A stretch of DNA of 21,466 bases from Desulfovibrio sp. UBA2564. GTDB taxonomy: Bacteria; Desulfobacterota; Desulfovibrionia; Desulfovibrionales; Desulfovibrionaceae. Below, piece after piece: positions 1 through 6,500 of this stretch. The stretch lies in contig DDLU01000052.1 in the NCBI GenBank assembly GCA_002340305.1, positions 1 through 21,466 of the forward strand. Direction: 5' to 3'. Under the pieces are notes generated by a model. It saw nothing but the letters and a program-made list of their open reading frames with translations. It was not told where the DNA came from and did not search any database. Numbering within the stretch: the first letter of the stretch is position 1; the number at the start of each line of letters is the position of its first letter. The position numbers were made by a program, and so were the translations under genes.

Positions 1-20
1 GAGTCTCGCTCCCGGTACCA
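1..20 (+). tRNA. 3' end of a tRNA gene (partial)
   Basis: The first 20 bases read as the end of a tRNA: GAGT is the end of a T-loop, CTCGC the 3' strand of the T-stem, TCCCGGT the 3' strand of the acceptor stem, A17 the discriminator base and 18-20 an encoded CCA. The rest lies outside the window, so the amino acid cannot be named. The 3' ends of tRNA genes are standard integration sites for islands, which fits the mobile genes that follow. Only 20 bases are visible, so a chance match is possible. Confidence 0.6.
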
Positions 21-28
21 GATATTAC

Positions 29-68
29 AAGGACTTACAGCTTTATGGTTGTAAGTCCTTTTCCTTTT
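29..68 (+). terminator. Rho-independent terminator after the tRNA
   Basis: An 11-bp stem (29-39 pairs with 50-60, all Watson-Crick) with a 10-nt loop is followed by a T-rich run (59-68). It lies 9 nt after the tRNA CCA and probably ends the tRNA transcript. Part of it may belong to the attachment-site core if the island integrated here. Confidence 0.75.
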
Positions 69-78
69 GATGATTAGT

Positions 79-99
79 TATCCCACTTGTATCCCACTT
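79..99 (+). repeat. Direct repeat TATCCCACTT x2 near the tRNA
   Basis: TATCCCACTT occurs at 79-88 and again at 90-99, an 11-bp period. Short direct repeats just inside a tRNA-integrated element are typical of arm-type binding sites for tyrosine recombinases. No integrase gene is visible in the window, so this role is inferred from position only. Confidence 0.4.
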
Positions 100-106
100 T
101 TGAGGG

Positions 107-298
107 GTGAATCGCATTTTTTCTTTGCTGGTGGTCGTGCTGTTTTGCACTCTAGTCCCCCCATTTATTCCAGATATCTCCAATAAGATCGGTTGTGAGT
201 CTTCTAGAATGGGATATACAAATGCTGATCTCGATGATAATAGAGAGAATGTTTGGTTGATTTTGTTTATTAGTTGGCTGACTTGCAGAATTGAATAG
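107..298 (+). CDS. Small hypothetical ORF with hydrophobic N-terminus (doubtful)
   Basis: This 63-codon reading frame begins with GTG. It encodes a hydrophobic start (residues 5-22, rich in L, V, I and F) that could be a signal peptide or membrane anchor, and a second hydrophobic stretch near the C-terminus (about 49-59). The purine-rich GAGGGG upstream abuts the start codon, so the ribosome-binding geometry is poor. I recognise no family. It lies between the integration site and darT and may be a chance frame. Confidence 0.2.
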   Translation: MNRIFSLLVVVLFCTLVPPFIPDISNKIGCESSRMGYTNADLDDNRENVWLILFISWLTCRIE

Positions 299-343
299 CG
301 TCTGTAGGGCTTATGTTAGTTCAGAGGCACAGGCTTTCTCCAG

Positions 344-371
344 TTGACCTCAATCAAGGCGCATATATAAT
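344..371 (+). promoter_or_regulatory. Candidate sigma-70 promoter of darTG
   Basis: TTGACC (344-349) and TATAAT (366-371) are separated by 16 bp. The expected start point (about 377-379) is only 2-4 nt from the darT ATG at 381, so the mRNA would be almost leaderless and the GAGG at 372-376 would not be transcribed in full. Either translation is leaderless, which would keep toxin output low, or the real promoter lies further upstream. Confidence 0.45.
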
Positions 372-380
372 GAGGCTAGA

Positions 381-998
381 ATGACTTGGATATTTCACTT
401 TACGCACTATAAGAACCTAGGTTCGATATTGAATACAGGTGGTTTGAAGTGTGATTCAGAAATGGTTAATAGAGATCATGCCATCGTAGGGAACAGGGAT
501 ATCAAAACTCGTCGCTTTTTTAAAAATGTGACGGTCCCTCCGAACGGTGTCGTCGCCGATTATGTTCCTTTTTATTTTGCCCCTCGTTCCCCCATGCTCT
601 ATTCAATTCATAGAGGAAATGTCCCTCAGTGCGATTATGGTCAAAATGAAGTTGTTTATTTGTGCACTAAAGTTGAAGATGTTGTTTCTAAAGCTGAGTG
701 CTGTTTCACTGATAGGAATGCGGCATTGACTTTCGCTTCTTTTTATAAGGACACAAATCAGCTTCAAGATGTGGTCGATATGCCATTGATGCGTGAAAGG
801 ATGTGGAACAACACTCCTGATGATCTAGACCGCATGGAGCGTCGGATGGCTGAGTTTTTAGTCCATCGCTTTTTCTTGTGGGAGTTAGTTCAGTATATTG
901 GGGTGGCTAATGTGGAAGTGAAGAATTACGTTGATGGGCTGCTTCAAAATAGTGGTCAAGATGTTACCACGGAAGTCAGAACCAATTGGTATTATTAG
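381..998 (+). CDS. darT: DarT, ssDNA thymidine ADP-ribosyltransferase toxin
   Basis: Toxin of a DarTG toxin-antitoxin system. DarT enzymes use NAD+ to ADP-ribosylate thymidine in single-stranded DNA in a sequence-specific way, which blocks replication and can stop phage growth. The 205-residue length is usual for the family (formerly DUF4433). Visible motifs are the N-terminal FHFTHYKNL (6-14, the histidine-containing NAD-binding start), the loop around RRFFKN...VPFYFAPRSPML (44-73), and RRMAEFLV (154-161), whose E158 should be the catalytic glutamate. The ATG at 381 places the N-terminal histidine motif as in known DarTs. The macrodomain antitoxin follows after 12 nt, so the two form an operon. 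No key residue appears to be missing, so the toxin is probably active. Activity itself is inferred. Confidence 0.9.
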   Translation: MTWIFHFTHYKNLGSILNTGGLKCDSEMVNRDHAIVGNRDIKTRRFFKNVTVPPNGVVADYVPFYFAPRSPMLYSIHRGNVPQCDYGQNEVVYLCTKVEDVVSKAECCFTDRNAALTFASFYKDTNQLQDVVDMPLMRERMWNNTPDDLDRMERRMAEFLVHRFFLWELVQYIGVANVEVKNYVDGLLQNSGQDVTTEVRTNWYY

Positions 999-1010
999 AA
1001 GAGGTATGCG

Positions 1011-2069
1011 ATGATTATTTTGACAGAAGGCAATTTGCTGAAGTCTGATGCTGAAGCCTTAGTGAACACAGTCAACACTGTGGGAGTTATGGGTAAAGGA
1101 ATCGCGTTGCAATTCAAAAAAGCATTCCCCGAAAACTATGAGCTGTATGCGAAAGCATGTAAAAAAGATAAAGTTGTTCCGGGAACAATGTTTGTAACTA
1201 AAAGCACTGATTTAATTGATCCTAAGTACATAATCAATTTCCCAACCAAGAAGCACTGGAGAGGGAAGAGTAAGATTGAGTATGTAGAGGAAGGGTTGAA
1301 GGACCTTGTTAAGGTTGTGCAAGCCAAGCATATAAAATCAATTGCCATACCCCCGTTGGGGTGTGGGCTTGGGGGACTGTCTTGGGATACCGTTCGTTTA
1401 TTAATTGAAGGGGCTTTTGCTTCTTTACCTGATGTAGATGTTTTTCTTTATCCTCCTAAGGGGACTCCCTGCGCGAAGTCCATGCCAAACAGAACTGCTA
1501 AACCCAAAATGACTCCTGGCAGACGGTCTTTGCTTGGTGTTCTGTCTTACTACGCTTCAATGCGATTCGACCCTGAATTTACACTGATTGAAACCCAAAA
1601 GCTTTGTTACTTCTTACAAATTGCGGGGCAGCCTCTCAGGTTGAATTTCGTCAAATGGTTCTATGGTCCATATGCAACGAACTTAAAGCATGTGATAAAC
1701 TCACTTGACGGGCATTATTTAACTGGATGGGGTGCAGGGGATGAAAGACCTCTCGTTAAGCTCCAACTCGTAAATTCAATGCAGGGTAAAATAAATGATG
1801 GCTTAAAAAAGGATCAAGAACTTTCGGATCGGATTGAAAGAGTCCTTGATTTAGTGGAAGGTTTTGATTCTCCTTATGGCTTAGAATTGTTGGGAACCGT
1901 TCATTGGGTAATTACTCAGGAGCTTGAATGCGAAGTTGATTCTGAAAAGATTTTTGGATCGATTAGCAATTGGACTGAGAGAAAAAGCAGGATGTTTCAA
2001 CGCTCTCATATTGATCTTGCAATTGAACGGCTAGAATCCAAAGGCTGGCTTCAGGATTGCCCGATTTGA
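1011..2069 (+). CDS. darG: DarG, macrodomain antitoxin with C-terminal DarT-binding domain
   Basis: Antitoxin partner of DarT. The N-terminal macrodomain (about 1-155) removes ADP-ribose from modified DNA. It shows the ligand-binding VNTVGVMGKG (21-30), the NFPTKKHWR segment (77-84) and IPPLGCGLGGLSW (113-125). After a linker (about 155-170), the C-terminal domain (about 170-352) has the pattern typical of DarG C-termini, with LCYFLQIAGQPLRLNFVK, then YGPY and LDGHY. In described systems this domain binds and blocks DarT. The length of 352 residues is usual for two-domain DarG proteins. The start has a purine-rich site (GAAGAGG) 5-6 nt upstream and lies 12 nt after darT. Gene order and spacing are those of a standard darTG operon. 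Confidence 0.92.
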   Translation: MIILTEGNLLKSDAEALVNTVNTVGVMGKGIALQFKKAFPENYELYAKACKKDKVVPGTMFVTKSTDLIDPKYIINFPTKKHWRGKSKIEYVEEGLKDLVKVVQAKHIKSIAIPPLGCGLGGLSWDTVRLLIEGAFASLPDVDVFLYPPKGTPCAKSMPNRTAKPKMTPGRRSLLGVLSYYASMRFDPEFTLIETQKLCYFLQIAGQPLRLNFVKWFYGPYATNLKHVINSLDGHYLTGWGAGDERPLVKLQLVNSMQGKINDGLKKDQELSDRIERVLDLVEGFDSPYGLELLGTVHWVITQELECEVDSEKIFGSISNWTERKSRMFQRSHIDLAIERLESKGWLQDCPI

Positions 2070-2190
2070 TTGTTTCGATTTTAGAGCCAAATATTAGTTA
2101 TCGGTAGATTTTTTACCATATCAAGTTCAAGATGTTTGGTTTGAGCACTTGGTCTTGATTGTTCTTGCATAATTGCTTGGATCTGAAATA

Positions 2191-2922
2191 TTAAAAGCCT
2201 GCGTCCAACTCAACCTCCTTGATCCTGATCGTTTCCCCCTGGTGTTCATCATTATAATCATCCATAAAAACATCAAGCTGGCTATTCAGCAGATGGACCA
2301 TGCTTTCCCCTCCTTCAGAATGAAGTTCAGCATATATGTATAGCTCAGTTCCTCCCACAGACGGGCAAGAGGTCGGCATAAGCTTGCACTGAGATATGAC
2401 CTCAGAGCAGTGCCGTTGTATTACTTCAGATGTTGCGAGAACAAGCGCGGCCCCAACATGCTGCCCTTTATACACATCAGCAACATATATTTTGTCCAGA
2501 AGGCAGCCCACCCTGATTGATTTATCAAATTCAAAATATTGAATGAGTATTGAAAACTGAGTGAACCCTATTGGAATTTTGCAGCCTAAAGATGGAGCCG
2601 CATAAAGTATGTATGGATGGTTTGCTAGAATTATGCTGCCGGCTTCCTCGTAATGATTTGTACCTGAAGATATTTTTTTAGTTTCATCAAACTGGGCTAA
2701 CGGTGTCTCGCTATGTAGCTTATCTAAATTTTGACCTGAAAAAATGTCTGCCCCGCTGTAAATATTGATATGCGGTTTGTTTAGAAATTCATCTTCCCTT
2801 TCCGAGTCCAACCAAGAACACATTTCGTCATGACATGCTTCATATATTAAATTGTCCGAATTATCGCTGGATAGGGATGGAAAATTAAGTGTCGGAAATG
2901 GTGAAACGTATTTAGAATTCAT
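2191..2922 (-). CDS. Unknown protein with a weak GNAT-like motif
   Basis: A 243-residue protein I cannot assign to a family. The acidic N-terminal half (1-90) shows no motif. Residues 144-168 (KIYVADVYKGQHVGAALVL) resemble motif A of GNAT acyltransferases: a beta-strand, then Y-K-G-x-x-V-G-A-A-L and a helix, where the loop normally binds acyl-CoA. The usual second glycine of (R/Q)xxGx(G/A) is present as GAA. The strongly conserved beta-bulge cannot be confirmed by eye. The gene is convergent with darG and lies on the leading side of oriT. No Shine-Dalgarno sequence precedes the ATG. TTGATT-17-TAAACT just upstream is a possible promoter, but it would also leave almost no leader. The coding frame is long and has normal composition, so the gene itself is likely real. 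Confidence 0.65.
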   Translation of the reverse strand: MNSKYVSPFPTLNFPSLSSDNSDNLIYEACHDEMCSWLDSEREDEFLNKPHINIYSGADIFSGQNLDKLHSETPLAQFDETKKISSGTNHYEEAGSIILANHPYILYAAPSLGCKIPIGFTQFSILIQYFEFDKSIRVGCLLDKIYVADVYKGQHVGAALVLATSEVIQRHCSEVISQCKLMPTSCPSVGGTELYIYAELHSEGGESMVHLLNSQLDVFMDDYNDEHQGETIRIKEVELDAGF

Positions 2923-3020
2923 TCTGAAAGTTTAAGATTTAATTTCGTAATAATCAACGGCTGTTTTATCCTTCCATTTCATCCATTCTGATTTTTGAAG
3001 GCGGTTTTTAGTCTCTCATA

Positions 3021-3080
3021 GGTTACTATTGGTTATTATCGGTTACTATTGGTTACTATCTGTTATTATAGGATATTTTT
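3021..3080 (+). repeat. 10-bp tandem repeats beside oriT (4 good copies + 2 degenerate)
   Basis: Units of exactly 10 bp are GGTTACTATT, GGTTATTATC, GGTTACTATT and GGTTACTATC (3021-3060), then the weaker TGTTATTATA and GGATATTTTT (3061-3080). A period close to one helical turn puts all units on one face of DNA and favours curvature. They lie just upstream of the tra promoter, on the leading side of nic. In RP4 that position holds the curved DNA bound by TraK, and no traK gene is seen here. The role (relaxosome accessory or repressor sites) is inferred. Confidence 0.8.
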
Positions 3081-3089
3081 TAAAGGGTG

Positions 3090-3118
3090 TTCCGAAATAA
3101 CGGAAAATCTCATATAAT
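3090..3118 (+). promoter_or_regulatory. Promoter of traJ-traI with overlapping inverted repeat
   Basis: A perfect -10 TATAAT (3113-3118) lies 17 bp from a weak -35, TTCCGA (3090-3095). The -35 lies in the inverted repeat TTCCG-6-CGGAA (3090-3094/3101-3105), a likely operator. Transcription would begin near 3125 and cross the nic region into traJ, so relaxosome proteins bound at oriT could repress it, as described for IncP plasmids. Confidence 0.55.
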
Positions 3119-3130
3119 CTCCCGGAGTCC

Positions 3131-3232
3131 GAAGGCAGGACAGGTAAGGTAGGCCCACCTTTTCAGGTGGTCTCCCTTACGTCCTGCCCAGCCAAGGGCT
3201 GGGATCGCTTATTCGCCTTCAGCTCAACGCAA
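3131..3232 (+). other. oriT: Origin of transfer (oriT), RP4/IncP type
   Basis: The segment can be aligned by eye with the RP4 oriT core: GCAGGACAGGT (RP4 has GCAGGATAGGT), then GTAGGCCCACC, CTTATTCGC and GCTCAACG. By analogy the nick falls on the minus strand in CCTGTCCTG^CC, between 3136 and 3135. A large inverted repeat frames it: GGCAGGAC (3134-3141) with GTCCTGCC (3181-3188), and GTAAGG (3144-3149) with CCTTAC (3175-3180). An inner hairpin CCACCT-TTTC-AGGTGG (3155-3170) sits between them. A further hairpin, CCCAGCC-AAG-GGCTGGG (3187-3203), follows. The TraJ-like gene is 33 bp away. The transferred strand would lead with the 3135-to-1 side and bring traJ/traI in last. Confidence 0.88.
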
Positions 3233-3264
3233 GAAACAAAGACATCAAGAAAGAACCAGAATAA

Positions 3265-3582
3265 ATGCCAAGTAAAAAGCAAGTCATTAAAACCTATGTC
3301 TCCAAAGAGGAGTACGAACAGATCAGCGAGATTGCACAACAGTGCAGTTTGACGCTGTCTGCTTTTGCAAAAGCTGTATGCCTAGGCCATGAAATCAAAA
3401 GCCGTACTGATCAGCAGGCCCGTAGAGAACTTTTGAAGCTCAATGCAGACCAGGGCCGTCTGGGTGGCTTGCTTAAGATGTGGATTCTTGATGACGACAA
3501 GCATCGCACTGATGTGGAAGCATTGCTTGAAGATTTGCGCCAGTTACAGCAGGAAATTGTGGAAAAGGTCCGTGCTATATGA
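3265..3582 (+). CDS. traJ: TraJ-like relaxosome protein (oriT recognition)
   Basis: A 105-residue protein like RP4 TraJ, which binds the inverted repeat near nic and guides the relaxase. The N-terminal part (about 7-35, VIKTYVSKEEYEQISEIAQ) looks like a ribbon-helix-helix: one beta-strand and two helices with SLTLSAFAKAVCLG (27-40). The signature LNADQGRLGGLLKMW is close to the RP4 equivalent (INGDLGRLGGLLKLW, from memory), and a coiled-coil C-terminus follows. Its stop overlaps the traI start by 4 nt (ATGA), so the two are translationally coupled. The Shine-Dalgarno is weak. The gene is probably autoregulated, since its promoter lies inside oriT. Confidence 0.88.
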   Translation: MPSKKQVIKTYVSKEEYEQISEIAQQCSLTLSAFAKAVCLGHEIKSRTDQQARRELLKLNADQGRLGGLLKMWILDDDKHRTDVEALLEDLRQLQQEIVEKVRAI

Positions 3583-6500
3583 TCAGTCGTAGAATTGCCT
3601 GTAAGCCTCAAAATGACAATTATCGGCGTTTGGCCGATTACATTGCCGACGCTAAGAATAAGGGGGAAAAGACCCTTCATTCTTGGCATGCTGGCTGCTG
3701 GGCTGATTATTACGACCTAGCTATTCAGGAGGTTCTCGATACTCAGGATCTTAATACCACCAGTAAGAAAGAAAAGACTTATCACCTTATTGTTTCCTTC
3801 AGGCCTGAAGATGAGGCTGTGCTGAAGGAAGAAGATTTCAAGGAAATCGAAAAGGAATTTTCAAAAGTATTGGGCTTTGAGGAACACCAACGGCATTGCG
3901 GTGTTCACAAGAATACCAACAATATTCATATGCATATTGCTTACAATATGATCCATCCTGAGAAATTGACTCGCCACGAGCCTTACCGGGATTTTTACAA
4001 GCGTGACCGGCTACATCGGGATCTGGAGCAAAAGTTCGGGCTGCAAATGGACAACGGGCTTCAGGGGAAAGGACCTAAACGTACCAACGACAAGGCCGTT
4101 ACCTATGAAGCTCACTCCGGGCAGCAATCTTTTGATTCCTATGTGAAAGAACGTGAATCACAAATATCGGCAGCTCTTGCCGAGGCTAAGGATTGGCAGG
4201 ATTTCCATGGAGCTTTAGCTGTTTACGGTTTGGAGGTTCGCAAGCGCGGTAACGGATGCATTATTAAAAATCGTCATTCCAAGACTGCAATTAAGGCTAG
4301 CAGCTTAGGGCGTAATTACTCCAAGAGTAAATTGGAGGGGCAGCTGGGTGAGTTTGTCGAGGCCGGTCCTGCGGTTCTTGCTGTGAAAGAAGTTGAACGC
4401 TATGCAGCAGAGCCTATTCATCGTGGCCCTGAAAGGGGCACCCTATACAAAGAGTACAAGGGAGCGATTGAAAACCGTAAACAGCGTTATGAGGTCCTCA
4501 AGACTCAGGAAGAAGAACTTGATAAGCAGGGCTTGTCTCCTCTCATGATGAGGAAGGCCAAAGAACGGATTATCCGTGACCGCAAAGCTATTCGCTCGGA
4601 TATTCCCTTCAGCAATTGGAATGATTTTTTGAAGTTGAAAGCTAGGGACGGCGACAAGACAGCCTTAGCCATTTTGCAAACCAGACAGCCTAAACCCTCT
4701 GATGAGCAAAATATCGTCAATGTTTCGTTTGCTGTGCCTGAGAAGCTTATACAGCAGATTGATGATTCTGCTGTCATTGATAAGGCACACAATGCCGCTA
4801 TCGCTGCTGCTTTGGATGAAATAAAGAAAGGTAATTTATTTCGTAACCAGTATAGGGAAGGCGGTCGGCTACAAGAAGAAAAACCAACAGAAATTATTTC
4901 CACGGTCACTGTTGAGAAAGGAGAGGAAAGAGATCCTTCTTTGGAATCCATCTGTCAGCTTGCAGGGGTTGGTTTTGAAAGAATTGGCTTCAAAAGATTG
5001 CACCGGCCCAAATTATTACAGACTGTTTATAGGTCAACTTTACGGCAGGTCCTCAATGATGAAGGCTATACCACTAAACGAGCCGGACAGGGCGTTGCCC
5101 TTGCAGATTCTAAAATTGTAACTCCTGTTTTATCCTCCTTTGAGCAGGAAAGACAATTCAGGGCGGCATTTCAGGATACGACAGAGCGGCGCGGTGTTTT
5201 TACTACAGGTCAGTTGCAAACGGATATTGCCGACTATTTTGATAAATTGAATTGTCCGGTGAAAGTAGATGACATAAAAGAGTTTCTTGAAAGTAAAGCG
5301 ATTCAAGAAAAGCTAGTCCCTATGCCCGGTCAGCGCACCGGGCAGGAGGAATTTACCTTCAAGGCATTACTGCAAGCAGAAAAGGATAACCGCGCTTGGC
5401 TTAAGCTGGGTATGAATCGATTTCAAAGTTACGCCGTTCCTGAGATCGAGCAAAGATTGGCTGAGATCGCTGGAGACATTTTTGATTTCAAGTTTGTTGG
5501 TGAACAAAAGGAAGCTGCTACTGGAGTCCTGCAATCACCTGATTTTATTACTTGCATTCAAGGTGATCCCGGAACGAGTAAAACAACTATGTTGCAGGCT
5601 GTTGTTGAGACTTATGGACGCGACCGAGTTTTGGGGCTGTCCAAGGCCGGATCAGCAGCCAAGAAGCTGGGAGATGAGACCGGAATAACAGCGCAGACCA
5701 TTGACCGTTTTTGTATTGACTATGAGCGGCGAGTTATGGCCATGGCGACCGGCGACGAAAAGGAGCTGGAAGCGACTGAATACGTAAAGGAGCTATTTGA
5801 ACAAAAGCCGGCTATGCTCATCATTGATGAGGCTTCCATGATGGGCAGCCTTGATGCCGTGCGACTATGCAATATAGCGGCAAAGGAAGGAGCGCGAATT
5901 GTTGCAGTAGGTGATACCAAGCAGCTTCCAGGTGTTGGAGCCGGCAAGCCGTTTGAAGAGTGGCAAAATGACGGAGCCAGAACTTTTCGACTACAGCAGA
6001 TTCGCCGGCAGAAAGGAAACATACAACGCCGAGCCGTAGAAGCTATGTCCCAGTTTGACAATGCAAAGGCTTCTGTCAACTTCCTTGCTTCTGGAAATAT
6101 AATTAAGGAAGTTGGAGATGGTGAAGAACGGGTTGAAGCAGTTGTTCAGGAATTCTTAGATCATTTTGATAATGATGACGCAATGCCTCTGCTTATTACT
6201 TCATTGAATGCAGACCGTGAAGCATTCAACAAGTTAATCAGAGATGCTTTTATCGAAAAAGGTGTTGTGGCTGAAGACAGTTTCCGCCAAAAAATAGAAT
6301 TGGCCTCCGGCGAAACCACGATGCGTGATTTTTCTGCCGGCGACAGCATTATTTTTCTCAAAAAAGGGGGCTCAAGGATCAAGTGCAATGAAGATGATCC
6401 CATTTTGAACGGTACCAAGGGAAAAATTATTTCCGTAGAAAATGGTCGTTATTCTGTCCAGACTGAGAGCGGACAGCAGATTAACTTTAGTGGTGATGAT

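Noticed and set aside
2070..2190. Bidirectional terminator between darG and the convergent gene
   Set aside because: Only short imperfect inverted repeats (for example GGTA-TTACC and ATCAAG-CTTGAT) without a convincing stem and T-run.
3021..3080. CRISPR array
   Set aside because: The repeats are 10 bp and contiguous with no spacers, and no cas genes are near.
3167..3352. Plus-strand frame across oriT and the traJ start
   Set aside because: It overlaps traJ in another frame and covers the conserved nic structures; the protein has no family features.
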